Shown one piece after another: positions 10,574-18,489 of a DNA stretch of 64,000 bases. The stretch lies in contig NZ_KI912270.1 of NCBI RefSeq assembly GCF_000243415.2, positions 4,340,001 to 4,404,000 on the forward strand, given 5' to 3'. The stretch's first letter is position 1; the number at the start of each line of letters is the position of its first letter. The notes below the pieces were generated by a model. The model did no database searches and was not told where the DNA came from. It saw nothing but the letters and a program-made list of their open reading frames with translations. This DNA comes from Mycolicibacterium tusciae JS617 (lineage in GTDB: Bacteria; Actinomycetota; Actinomycetes; Mycobacteriales; Mycobacteriaceae). The translations under genes and the position numbers were made by a program.

Positions 10574-10859
10574 GTCCTGTGCCCTAACGGGTTGATCGCA
10601 TGCACGTAGTGCAGGTAATCAACCGGTTAAGCGCGTTGATCCCACGCCTAGGTCGCGGCGGCGGGCCGTCCTGTGCCCTAACGGGTTGATCGCATGCACG
10701 TAGTACTAGTAATCAACCGGTTAAGCGCGCTGCGAGATTTTTTGGCAGTTCTAGGTCGCGGCGGGCGGTCCTGTGGCCTAACGGGTTGATCGCATGCACG
10801 TAGTGCAAGTAATCAACCGGTTAAGCGCGTTGATCCCACGCTTAGGTCGCGGCGGCGGG
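10574..10859. repeat. Three tandem copies of a ~94-100 bp palindromic repeat
   Basis: Copies start at 10574, 10668 and 10768. Each begins GTCCTGTG and contains an inverted repeat: left arm TAACGGGTTGAT (10585-10596 in copy 1), right arm ATCAACCGGTTA (10618-10629), one mismatch. In copies 1 and 3 the loop has an inner hairpin TGCAC-GTA-GTGCA. Copy 2 has a changed loop and a replaced segment (GCTGCGAGATTTTTTGG). A third element GTTGATCCC in copies 1 and 3 could pair with the right arm instead. Each copy ends in CTAGGTCGCGGCGG or nearly so, which in copy 3 is the last codons and stop of the ahpD-like gene. The remaining bases of the gene-free stretch 10463-10841 hold the sigma leader and the 27-bp element. 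Confidence 0.9.
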
Positions 10860-11291
10860 CACCGAGCGGAAGCTGATCGCCATCCGGTTGTAGGCGTTCA
10901 TCATGCTGATCGCGATGGTCAGGTCCACGAGTTCTGATTCGTCGAAGTGCGCCGACACGGCTTCGTAGTCGCTGTCGGGGACACCTGTGGTCGCTACCCG
11001 GGTCACCGTCTCCGCCCAGGCCAAGGCGGCCTTTTCGCGGGCGTCGAACACCTGGCCTCCCTCGCTCCACACCGGCACCAAGGCGATCTTCTCGTTGCTG
11101 ACCCCGAGTTCGCGCAGCTCGCGGGAGTGCATGTCGATGCAGTAGGCGCAGCCGTTGATCAGCGACACCCGTAGATACACGGCGGTCAGGAGCTCCGGAG
11201 CAAGCCCCGATTGGCTGGCGTAGACATGGACGCCGGCAAGCGCTTTCATGCCGCGGGGCGCAACCTCGTTGTAGTTGATGCGTTCACTCAT
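10842..11291 (-). CDS. AhpD-like carboxymuconolactone decarboxylase family protein
   Basis: A 149-residue alpha-helical alkylhydroperoxidase-like protein. The active-site signature CxxC-x3-H is visible as CAYCIDMH (about residues 52-59), preceded by LRVSLINGCAYC, which is the AhpD/CMD pattern. The tail EYESELVDLTIAISMMNAYNRM-like block (here ESELVDLTIAISMMNAYNRM) is typical for the subfamily found beside ECF sigma and LuxR genes. It probably reduces peroxides using a thiol partner. The 27-bp shared element lies just upstream; the 3' end merges with palindromic repeat copy 3. Confidence 0.9.
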   Translation of the reverse strand: MSERINYNEVAPRGMKALAGVHVYASQSGLAPELLTAVYLRVSLINGCAYCIDMHSRELRELGVSNEKIALVPVWSEGGQVFDAREKAALAWAETVTRVATTGVPDSDYEAVSAHFDESELVDLTIAISMMNAYNRMAISFRSVPAAAT

Positions 11292-11317
11292 GACTTCAGC
11301 CTGGCAGGCGGGAGGCT

Positions 11318-11344
11318 GAAGCGGACCCCGGTAAATCCGTAGTC
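11318..11344 (-). promoter_or_regulatory. 27-bp shared upstream element, copy 2 (ahpD-like gene)
   Basis: This is the partner of 10521-10547 with 23/27 identity. It lies 26 bp before the ATG of the ahpD-like gene, between that gene and the LuxR remnant. Reading towards the gene, it runs GACTACGGATTTACC then GGGTCCGCTTC. The short distance to the start means that a factor bound here would cover or abut the promoter. A dyad CTTCAGCCT...AGGCTGAAG (11294-11321) also surrounds the leader. Confidence 0.55.
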
Positions 11345-11349
11345 TGCGC

Positions 11350-11813
11350 TCAACTCGCCCACGACATGGTGCGCAGCTGTCTGCGGGAGCTGATGTCGAG
11401 CTTCACGAAGACCTTCCGCAGGTGCCATTCGACGGTGTGGCTGCTGATGAACAGCTGGGCACCGATCTCCTGGTTCGTCATACCGTCACCCGCCAGCCGG
11501 GCGATCTGGGCCTCCTGAGCAGTGAGCTCGCCTCCGGAGCTGACCGGCTGCTTGCGCACCTTTTCGCTGAGTTGGGTGCCGGCATCGATACGCCTGTTCA
11601 TGCGTCGCAGCCATTCCCCGTAACACAACCGAGCGCGGGCGAGATGCACCACGACGCGGGTGCGGCCCAGGCGTTCGATCGCCTCGGTGAAGAGCGCATC
11701 GGCACGGTCGTCGGCGGCGAGCATGGCCTGCGCACACGCGACTGCGCCCCGGCCCCAATCGGTTTCACTGGATCCTGCGCACTCCTCCAGACGGCTCAGC
11801 GCCTGCGTCCGGC
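11350..11813 (-). pseudogene. C-terminal remnant of a LAL-family LuxR regulator
   Basis: The frame reads from a stop at 11839 through text typical of the end of the about 900-residue LAL regulators: CAQAMLAADDRADALFTEAI, then ERLGRTRVVVHLARARLCYG, then EWLRRMNRR. It ends in a full LuxR helix-turn-helix (ELTAQEAQIARLAGDGMTNQ then EIGAQLFISSHTVEWHLRKV). The ATPase and most of the TPR part are missing. The linker between DAGTQL and the HTH is also shorter than expected: the usual block with YEMF and ERARREL is absent. The left break coincides with the 3' end of the nitroreductase gene. The ATG at 11724 could still yield a 124-residue DNA-binding fragment. Confidence 0.75.
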
Positions 11814-12479
11814 CTATCCGTCGATGAACGTCACCGTCTCATCGAGCGGCGCCCGACCGTTGTCGACGAAAGCCACGTCTGGATCCTCGTAGCCGATCGA
11901 CATTCCGCAGAACAGCATGAGTTCCGGCGGCGGTGACGTCACCGCGTCGACCGACTTGCGCACCTGCGACCACGCCATCTGAGGGCAGCTGTGCAGCCCT
12001 TCGGCACGCAGCAGCAGCATCACTGTCTGCAGATACATGCCGAGGTCGGACCACTGCGGCATACCGAGGTCGCGGTCGATGTAGCAGAACAGTGCCACCG
12101 GTGCCCCGAAACACTCCCAGTTTCCGATGGCGGCCCGCGTCCGCGCCTCCCAGTCCTCCCGCGCGACGCCGAGGGCGGTGTAGCGGTCCCTGCCGAACGC
12201 CGATCGACGTTCGCCGTACGGGGATTTCAGCTGGGCCGGATACATCACATACTCGCGCTCATCCCACGGGTCGCTGTTGGCCACGCGCTCGGTGGCGACC
12301 TTCTTGAGCTGCGTCAGCGGCTCGCCGGTGACGACGTAGATGTTCCAGGGCTGGATGTTCGATCCGGATGGCGATCGTGCGGCCGCGGACAGCACACGCT
12401 CGATCACCTCACGGGAAACCGGTCGATCAGTGAAGCCCCGCACCGCCCGCCGCGTCTTGACCGCCTCGTAGACGTCCAT
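11814..12479 (-). CDS. Nitroreductase family protein
   Basis: An FMN-dependent oxidoreductase of 221 residues. TRRAVRGFTDRPV and SPSGSNIQPWNIYVV at the N-terminus are FMN-phosphate and ring contacts; WSDLGMYLQTVMLLLRAEGL and the C-terminal FCGMSIGYEDPD are standard for the family. The ATG at 12479 is 2 bp after the upstream SDR stop, and begins MDVYEAVKTRRAVRGF; an upstream in-frame start at 12512 would overlap the neighbour and is less likely. Substrate unknown. The gene probably belongs to one unit with the SDR and maybe the TetR gene. Confidence 0.9.
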   Translation of the reverse strand: MDVYEAVKTRRAVRGFTDRPVSREVIERVLSAAARSPSGSNIQPWNIYVVTGEPLTQLKKVATERVANSDPWDEREYVMYPAQLKSPYGERRSAFGRDRYTALGVAREDWEARTRAAIGNWECFGAPVALFCYIDRDLGMPQWSDLGMYLQTVMLLLRAEGLHSCPQMAWSQVRKSVDAVTSPPPELMLFCGMSIGYEDPDVAFVDNGRAPLDETVTFIDG

Positions 12480-12481
12480 GG

Positions 12482-13237
12482 CTAAGCCTTGGCAGCCGCT
12501 TCGAGGATCCACTCCTCGAGGCGGGTGTCAAACAGGGTCGCGCCGTCCGCGGGGACCAGCGTGCGTTGTTCGAGCTCGATGCCCCAGTACCGTGCCTCGG
12601 GATCGGCGATGACCTCGCGGCTGTCGCCGCGCGCGGTCAGCGAGGTCCTGATGGCGTCGGGAAGCAAAACCGGCTCGGGCCCGCCGATTTCGACGATTCC
12701 GTTCACCGGTTCATTGACCGCGGTGATGGCGACGCCTTCCGCGACGTCGGCACCGGCCATCGGCTGGAAGAGGGCGGGTGGCATCCGCACCGTGCCATCG
12801 ACAGTCGCCGAGTCGGCGAGAGTCTTGACGAACTCGAAGAACTGTGTCGCGCGGACGATCGAGAACGGAATGGGTCCCTCGCTGATCAGCTTCTCCTGCA
12901 ACAGCTTCCCCTGGAAGTAGCCGGAGTGCGGGGCGAGCCGGTCGGTGCCTACCACCGACAGCGCGACGTGGTGTCCGACCCCGGCGTCCTTCTCGGCGGT
13001 GAGCAGGTTGGTGGTCGCGGTGCGGAAGAATTCCGCTGCCGCATCGTCGAGCGTCGGCGAGTTCGATACGTCGACGACAACCGACGCGCCGGCGAGAACC
13101 GCTGCCAGCCCCTCGCCGGTGAACGTGTTCACGCCGGTCGACGGTGCGGCGGCCACGACATCATGGCCGTGTTCGTCCAGGGTGTGCACCAGCTTGGAGC
13201 CCACAAAGCCGGTACCTCCGATGACGACGATTCTCAT
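12482..13237 (-). CDS. NAD(P)-binding atypical SDR (NmrA-like)
   Basis: A 251-residue Rossmann protein starting MRIVVIGGTGFVGSKL, the atypical SDR/NmrA dinucleotide signature. The start at 13237 has a good ribosome binding site (GGGAAGG) and removes ten unlikely N-terminal residues. SVVGTDRL and YFQGKLLQE fit the active-site area of NAD(P)H-binding isomerase/reductase-like members; later IVEIGGPEP resembles other members used as NADPH sensors or quinone reductases. Followed at 2 bp by the nitroreductase, suggesting a joint redox role. Confidence 0.85.
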   Translation of the reverse strand: MRIVVIGGTGFVGSKLVHTLDEHGHDVVAAAPSTGVNTFTGEGLAAVLAGASVVVDVSNSPTLDDAAAEFFRTATTNLLTAEKDAGVGHHVALSVVGTDRLAPHSGYFQGKLLQEKLISEGPIPFSIVRATQFFEFVKTLADSATVDGTVRMPPALFQPMAGADVAEGVAITAVNEPVNGIVEIGGPEPVLLPDAIRTSLTARGDSREVIADPEARYWGIELEQRTLVPADGATLFDTRLEEWILEAAAKA

Positions 13238-13307
13238 GATGGGCCTTCCCGTTGGTTTGTTTCTCAACTCCTATGACCGGGGAGGCGTCGATTCTGTGAC
13301 AGCCGGG

Positions 13308-13889
13308 TCACCGCACGAGCGGCGCCAGATGTTTCCTGGCGTAGGCGGCCACCGCGTCGTCGTCGGTGACGTCGAGCACTTTGGAGCTGACCTGGACCAG
13401 GGAGGCGGCCAGCCGGATGTGTAGTTCGGCCACGGCAAGGAGGTCGTCATCTGGCATCGTCGCGCCCGCCGAACGCAGCGCCTTGGCCATCGCGGTGGCC
13501 GCGCTGATCAGAAAGGTCCTGGCCTCGTCGAACATTCCGGTCACCGCGGTGAAGTCGCCGTCCAACTGCAGAAACCTGCGCATCACCGGTTCACCGGTCA
13601 GCAGCCGGATGCCTTCGCGGAATGCGGCGACGGCGGCTTCGGCCGGACCATTGTCGATCGCCACGGTCTGCAGCCGCGCCATCGCGAAATCGAAGGTCTG
13701 CCTGCCCAGTTCGGTGATCAGCGCCTCCCGGCTGGGGAATCGCCGGTACAGGGTGCTTCGGCTGACACCGGCTTGTCGGGCGATCACTTCCATGCTCAAC
13801 CGGCCGACGCCGACGAGCGCCACCTCCTCGGCGGCGGCCTTCAGTATCGCGGCCTCCTGCTGGGTGGGGCTGGCGTTGGTGCGGCGCAT
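13308..13889 (-). CDS. TetR family regulator (partner of MpaB gene)
   Basis: A 193-residue one-domain-plus-ligand-pocket regulator. The helix-turn-helix is VIARQAGVSRSTLYRRFPSR (about residues 34-53). The rest is a helical ligand-binding domain with an unusual mid section RFLQLDGDFTAVTGMFDEAR. It starts 14 bp after the MpaB gene on the same strand. The most likely target is the perfect inverted repeat upstream of that gene (14881-14909), so it probably represses its own operon. The ligand is unknown. Confidence 0.9.
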   Translation of the reverse strand: MRRTNASPTQQEAAILKAAAEEVALVGVGRLSMEVIARQAGVSRSTLYRRFPSREALITELGRQTFDFAMARLQTVAIDNGPAEAAVAAFREGIRLLTGEPVMRRFLQLDGDFTAVTGMFDEARTFLISAATAMAKALRSAGATMPDDDLLAVAELHIRLAASLVQVSSKVLDVTDDDAVAAYARKHLAPLVR

Positions 13890-13903
13890 CCGGTCACCCC
13901 AGG

Positions 13904-14860
13904 TCAGCGGGCTGGACAGCCAGCTGGCGGCGCAAAGGAATCCAGCGCGACCGATCGATGTACATGCACGAGCTTCTCGTATTCGATTCGATTGCGCGCC
14001 AACGGGATAAGCAACAGTTTATCGGGAAGCACCCGCCACGCCAACTGCAGCACACGGCAATACAGTGCGAACTCGAGGTCGTGACGCGACTCCCATCGGA
14101 AGCCGGTCAGGTCACGGATCCCCGGATGCAGGATGCCGAAGGAGCACACCTTAAGGACGTGGCCCGCCACGGGTCGCAGTACCAGCCACGGCGGTGTCAG
14201 CAGCCGACGTAGCGGCGCGGGCAGCACCAACGTCGGCAGCGGCAGCCTGGTCAGATCGAGGGTCACCTTTTGCAGGAATGCGTTGGCCTGTAGTTCATCT
14301 CGCACCATCGACTCGTAGTAGTCGGTGGCCTCGGCATAGGTCGCGGGCAGCTTCGCGCTCTTCCCCGGCAACTCGAGTGCGGCGAAGGCGTCGAGCAGTT
14401 GCGCGTATGCGAGTTCGCGTTCGGCATCGGACAGGACGATCCCGGTGCACGGCGTGAAGGAGTTCAGCACCAAGAACATTCCGCTGACCGCGATCCAGTT
14501 CCACAGTTTCGGATCGAGCGCGCTGTATCTCACGTCGGCGAAGTCACCCGTGCCACGACCGCGCACCTCCCTGTGCATCATCTTGAGCCGATCGGCCTCG
14601 GCGACCTTGTCTTCTGCATCACCCCAGATGGCAAGGAGAGCCGAAAACCCGCTGCGCACACCGCGATCGGCGAAGTTGGCGGCAAAGCGGCCCGTCTTGT
14701 CCACCGCCGCCGCCACCGGGACGAGGGCGACCTCGTCGAAGGCGGCCGCGCCGAAGAGGCCGCCGAGGGTGCTCCCGCTGTGCTTGCGGAACTCGACCAG
14801 AACCTTCGGCCGTACGGATTCGGTGTCGTGCGTCGAGGAAGTCTCGACAGGTGCGACCAT
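13904..14860 (-). CDS. MpaB-family (DUF2236) oxygenase
   Basis: A 318-residue member of the DUF2236 family, heme-dependent oxygenase-like proteins related to rubber oxygenase and mycophenolate MpaB. KMMHREVRG carries a conserved His-Arg, and WIAVSGMFLVL ... TPCTGIVLSDAE, DYYESM, RVLPDKLLLIPLARNRIEYE follow the family order. I prefer the ATG at 14860, which has GGAGGG 5 nt upstream, over a GTG at 14887 that lies at the promoter itself. The operon partner is the TetR gene. Substrate unknown. Confidence 0.85.
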   Translation of the reverse strand: MVAPVETSSTHDTESVRPKVLVEFRKHSGSTLGGLFGAAAFDEVALVPVAAAVDKTGRFAANFADRGVRSGFSALLAIWGDAEDKVAEADRLKMMHREVRGRGTGDFADVRYSALDPKLWNWIAVSGMFLVLNSFTPCTGIVLSDAERELAYAQLLDAFAALELPGKSAKLPATYAEATDYYESMVRDELQANAFLQKVTLDLTRLPLPTLVLPAPLRRLLTPPWLVLRPVAGHVLKVCSFGILHPGIRDLTGFRWESRHDLEFALYCRVLQLAWRVLPDKLLLIPLARNRIEYEKLVHVHRSVALDSFAPPAGCPAR

Positions 14861-14880
14861 CTCGCCCTCCGATGCATCGG

Positions 14881-14918
14881 TTGACACAAAGGCTATCCAT
14901 TTGTGTCAACATGTCAAT
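14881..14918 (-). promoter_or_regulatory. Promoter and TetR-type operator of the mpaB-tetR operon
   Basis: A perfect 10-bp inverted repeat TTGACACAAA (14881-14890) / TTTGTGTCAA (14900-14909) with a 9-bp spacer lies 21 bp upstream of the mpaB start. On the minus strand a -35 TTGACA (14913-14918) and a -10 TAGCCT (14890-14895) are spaced 16 bp, with the operator covering both. This is the layout of an autorepressed TetR operon. The assignment to the neighbouring TetR is inferred. Confidence 0.7.
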
Positions 14919-14923
14919 GACCG

Positions 14924-16138
14924 CTAGGGCTCCAGAATCAGCACCGTGACGTCCGGCGGAGCCCCGATCCGGACCGGCGGACCCCAAAACCCCGCACCGC
15001 GGGTGACGTACAGCTGGGTGTCGTCGACGGTCGACAGGCCCGCCAACGATGGCTGCACCATCGTGACGACGTAGTGGAACGGCCACATCTGCCCGCCGTG
15101 CGTGTGGCCGGACAGCTGCAGATCCACCCCGCGTGCGGCGGCCTCGGAGACCAGCACCGGTTGATGGGCGAGCAGGACCGTCGGACGCGACAGGTTGACC
15201 CCCGCCAGGGCGCGGTCGAAGTCCGGGGGGTCGTCGCGTTGCGCGCCTGCGATGTCGTTGACGCCGACGAGATCGAACGCCGCGCCGCCGCGCCGGATCG
15301 CCGTGTTCTCGTTGCGCAGCGGCTGGACGCCCAGCCGCTCCAGTTCGGTCAGCCACGCGGCGGTGTCGTCGACGAAGTACTCGTGGTTGCCGGTGACGAA
15401 GAACGTTCCCTCGGGGGCGGACAGGTCCCGTAACGGTGCGGCCGCCGCGCCGAGCTGCTCGACGGTGCCGTCCACCAGATCGCCCACGATCGCCACCAGG
15501 TCCGGCTCCGCGGCATTGATGGTGTTGACGATCTGCTCGGTGTGCGCCCGTCCGGCCAATGGCCCGAGATGGATGTCGGACACCACGGCGATGCGGAATC
15601 CGCGCAGGGCCGGGTCCAGCCGGCGCAGGCGCACCGGGACCTGGAGGAGATCGGGCGGGCCGAGTGCGGTCGCGGCGCCGATCCCGACCAGGCCGACCGA
15701 CGCGGCCCCGGCGGCGACCGCAGTGGTCCGCGCGATGAACATCCGGCGGTTCAGCGCCGGCCGCGCACTTTCGGCAGTGGCGGACGATTCTTGCGGTTGA
15801 CCCTTGATCCAGGGGCGCAGTGCAAGCCGCACCGGCTCTGCGACGAGCAGTGTCAGGAACAGGTAGACGAGCAGGCCGAACCACAGGTAACCCGGCCACG
15901 CGTACCAGCCCGACCTGGGTACATCGACGAAACGCGGCACCACGAGCGTCGCGACTAGCAACAGCGCGAGCGCGACGAGCACCGCGGTGAGAATCCGCCT
16001 CGTTCGCCCCGGCCCGGTGGTGTCCTTGACCAGCCGCTTCCACAGGTAGAGGTTCATCAGCGCCAGCACCGCGCTGAGCGCAACGATGAACATTCCCGCC
16101 AGCCTAGGCAGCGCTGCTAGATCGTCTCGCAGAGACAA
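14924..16138 (-). CDS. Membrane-anchored calcineurin-like metallophosphoesterase
   Basis: About 404 residues. Three or four membrane helices at the N-terminus (residues about 14-32, 47-68, 80-104) are followed by a twin-arginine-like RRMFIARTTAVAAG segment and the catalytic domain. All metal motifs are present: SDIHLGP, GDLVDG, GNHEYF, LAHQP and SGHTHGGQMWP. This is the YkuE-like group, so the enzyme should sit on the outside of the membrane, acting on phospholipid head groups or similar esters. Start is TTG at 16138; ATG at 16093 would leave a shorter first helix. A paralogue lies at 57385-58608. Confidence 0.9.
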   Translation of the reverse strand: MSLRDDLAALPRLAGMFIVALSAVLALMNLYLWKRLVKDTTGPGRTRRILTAVLVALALLLVATLVVPRFVDVPRSGWYAWPGYLWFGLLVYLFLTLLVAEPVRLALRPWIKGQPQESSATAESARPALNRRMFIARTTAVAAGAASVGLVGIGAATALGPPDLLQVPVRLRRLDPALRGFRIAVVSDIHLGPLAGRAHTEQIVNTINAAEPDLVAIVGDLVDGTVEQLGAAAAPLRDLSAPEGTFFVTGNHEYFVDDTAAWLTELERLGVQPLRNENTAIRRGGAAFDLVGVNDIAGAQRDDPPDFDRALAGVNLSRPTVLLAHQPVLVSEAAARGVDLQLSGHTHGGQMWPFHYVVTMVQPSLAGLSTVDDTQLYVTRGAGFWGPPVRIGAPPDVTVLILEP

Positions 16139-16142
16139 GAAT

Positions 16143-16165
16143 GGAAGGGTCCGCGGATCCCTTCC
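16143..16165. promoter_or_regulatory. Near-perfect palindrome at the metallophosphoesterase start
   Basis: GGAAGGG (16143-16149) and CCCTTCC (16159-16165) flank TCCGCGGA, itself a palindrome, plus one unpaired T. It lies between the divergent metallophosphoesterase and helR genes, right next to the metallophosphoesterase start and about 10 bp upstream of the helR -10. It may be an operator for either gene or a leader hairpin. Confidence 0.35.
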
Positions 16166-16175
16166 ACTTCCAACG

Positions 16176-16208
16176 TATAACGCACATGGGGGCTTGCGGC
16201 AAGGCCCC
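16176..16208 (+). promoter_or_regulatory. helR promoter with rifamycin-associated element (RAE)
   Basis: A -10 box TATAAC (16176-16181) is followed after 7 bp by a 20-bp imperfect inverted repeat at 16189-16208 with arms GGGGCTTGC and CAAGGCCCC around GG. As I recall it, this equals the published RAE motif found upstream of rifamycin resistance genes in actinomycetes, including helR. The element would sit at or just after the transcription start. No good -35 is visible. Downstream, GCCTA...TAGGC (16230-16244) could form a small hairpin before the GTG start. Confidence 0.75.
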
Positions 16209-16261
16209 GGTCATGCCGCACAATCGTCCGCCTAGGCTTTAGGCACCGATTTTGGGGGCAT

Positions 16262-18460
16262 GTGTCAACTCAGGACTACGACGACGAGCTCCGCTCCGAG
16301 CAGGGTTACGTCGACGGGCTGTACACGCGACTGGACGCTGAACGTGCGCGTGTGAGGGCCCGATACCGCGCTGCGCTCGGGGCCGACGTCGACCGCATGG
16401 ACGGCGGCACGCTCGTGGCCCGCGACAGCGAGGTGCGCGCGCTGGCGAAGCAGGCCGCACGGCTGGACGTCGCCGACGACGGGCTCTGCTTCGGCCGGCT
16501 GGACAGCGTCACCGGCCACCGGTCATACATCGGGCGGATCGGCATTCTCGACAAGGACAACGAATACGATCCGCTGCTGCTCGATTGGCGGGCGCCCGCG
16601 GCTCGCGCGTTCTATGTCGCGACCGCTGCGACACCGGAGAACATGCGTCTGCGCCGCCAGTTCCATACGCGCGGCCGACGGATCGTCGACTTCACCGACG
16701 AGGTCCTCGGCCGCCCCACCGGTGATGAACGCGGGGACGACGCACTGCTGGCCGCCGTCAATGCGCCGCGCGGGGAGGGCATGCGCGACATCGTCGCGAC
16801 GATCCAGGCCGAGCAGGACGAGATCATCCGGCTCGAGCATCCCGGAGTGCTGGTGATCGAGGGCGGGCCCGGCACAGGCAAGACCGTGGTGGCGCTGCAC
16901 CGCGTCGCATACCTGCTCTATACGCAGCGCAAGCGGATCGAACGCCACGGCGTTCTGGTGATCGGTCCCAACCCGGCGTTTTTGAACCACATCGCTCGCG
17001 TGCTGCCGTCGCTGGGCGAGTCCGACGTCGTGTTCATGACCGTCGGAGACCTCGTGCCCGGTCTGCGCGTCACCGCCGAGGACGCCGACGAGACCGCACG
17101 AATCAAGGGATCGTCGAAGATGCTCGACGTGCTCGCGGCTGCGATCGCGGATCGCCAACGGCTGCCCAATGATCCGCTGCCGATCGAACTGGCGGACGTC
17201 ACGGTGCGCATCGACGCGGAAACCGCCCAGTGGGCCCGCGAGGAGGCACACGCGAGCGGTAAGCCACACAACGAGGCGCGCGCGGTTTTCACCGAGATCA
17301 TCACCTACGTCCTCACCGAGCGGGCGATAGCACGCATCGGCAAGGGCTGGCTGACCCGCGACGACCGCAACGCATGGGAACAGCTGCGGACGAACCTGAT
17401 CGACGAGCTTTCCGACAATGCAGTGTTCACCGCCGCGCTCGACGCGCTTTGGCCGATGCTGACACCGCAGGCGCTGCTGGCCGAGTTGTACTCCTCGCCA
17501 GAACGGCTACGCACCGCACAGGCCGACGAGGTGCTGTATCGGGCCGAAGGCGATTCCTGGACCGTCTCGGATGTCCCGTTGCTCGACGAACTCGTCGACC
17601 TACTGGGTCGTGACAACGTGGCCGACGCCGCCGCCGAGCGGGAGCGCAAGGCGGAGACCGCGTTCGCGGCCGGGGTGCTGGACAACATGATCAGCCGCGA
17701 GGACCTGATGGACGACGAAGACCATCTGCTCGCACAGGACATGCTGTACGCCGAGGATCTGGCGGAGCGGTTCACCGAGCGCGACACCCGAGAGCTCGTC
17801 GAACGCGCGGCCGCAGACCGGGATTGGACGTACCGGCACGTTGTCGTCGACGAGGCTCAGGAACTGTCCGAGATGGACTGGCGGGTGCTGATGCGGCGCT
17901 GCCCGAGCCGGTCGTTCACCGTGGTCGGTGATCTGGCCCAGCGTCGATCCGCGGCCGGGGCGACGTCCTGGGACGCGATGCTCGAGCCGTATGTGCCCGG
18001 CCGGTGGATCTACCGGTCACTGTCGGTGAACTACCGCACGCCTGCGGAGATCATGACCGTCGCCGCGGCGCTGCTCGCGGAGTTCGCGCCCGACATTCGC
18101 CCGCCGGATTCGGTGCGCGCGTGCGGTGTGATGCCGTGGTCGCGTCAGGTCACCGATGACGAATTGCCGATGGCCATAGGGGAATTCGTCGATGGGGAAG
18201 CACAGCGAGAAGGCACCAGCGTGGTCATCGGGCCGCCGGATGTCCCCGGTGCGGTGCCGCCGTCGGAGACGAAGGGCCTCGAGTTCGACGCCGTCCTGGT
18301 GGTCGATCCGGACCGGATCCTCGCCGCCGGGCCGCGCGGCGCCGCCGAGTTGTACGTCGCGCTGACCCGTGCCACCCAACGGCTGGGAGTTCTCCATCGC
18401 GCTCCCCTGCCGCGGGCACTGAGTGGACTCGCCGGATCCCGAGACGCGCTCGCGAAATAG
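16262..18460 (+). CDS. helR: HelD/HelR-type RNA polymerase recycling ATPase
   Basis: A 732-residue UvrD/SF1-like protein of the HelD family. The N-terminal coiled-coil arm (ELRSEQGYVDGLYTRLDAER) enters the RNAP secondary channel in known structures; then YIGRIGI and DWRAP (1A side), Q-motif IQAEQ, Walker A GGPGTGKT (201-208), Walker B VVDEAQE (about 527-533), and C-terminal ETKGLEFDAVLVVDP and YVALTRATQRL. HelD proteins dislodge stalled RNAP; the HelR group displaces rifamycin and gives tolerance. The RAE upstream supports HelR rather than general HelD. GTG start with TTGGGGG just before it. HelR versus housekeeping HelD still needs phylogeny. Confidence 0.88.
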   Translation: MSTQDYDDELRSEQGYVDGLYTRLDAERARVRARYRAALGADVDRMDGGTLVARDSEVRALAKQAARLDVADDGLCFGRLDSVTGHRSYIGRIGILDKDNEYDPLLLDWRAPAARAFYVATAATPENMRLRRQFHTRGRRIVDFTDEVLGRPTGDERGDDALLAAVNAPRGEGMRDIVATIQAEQDEIIRLEHPGVLVIEGGPGTGKTVVALHRVAYLLYTQRKRIERHGVLVIGPNPAFLNHIARVLPSLGESDVVFMTVGDLVPGLRVTAEDADETARIKGSSKMLDVLAAAIADRQRLPNDPLPIELADVTVRIDAETAQWAREEAHASGKPHNEARAVFTEIITYVLTERAIARIGKGWLTRDDRNAWEQLRTNLIDELSDNAVFTAALDALWPMLTPQALLAELYSSPERLRTAQADEVLYRAEGDSWTVSDVPLLDELVDLLGRDNVADAAAERERKAETAFAAGVLDNMISREDLMDDEDHLLAQDMLYAEDLAERFTERDTRELVERAAADRDWTYRHVVVDEAQELSEMDWRVLMRRCPSRSFTVVGDLAQRRSAAGATSWDAMLEPYVPGRWIYRSLSVNYRTPAEIMTVAAALLAEFAPDIRPPDSVRACGVMPWSRQVTDDELPMAIGEFVDGEAQREGTSVVIGPPDVPGAVPPSETKGLEFDAVLVVDPDRILAAGPRGAAELYVALTRATQRLGVLHRAPLPRALSGLAGSRDALAK

Positions 18461-18489
18461 GCGTCGCGCAATCCAGGTTGAACCCGAAC

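Noticed and set aside
10574..10859. CRISPR-like array
   Set aside because: Three copies with almost no unique spacer, a nested inverted repeat, and no cas genes; better explained as tandem duplication.
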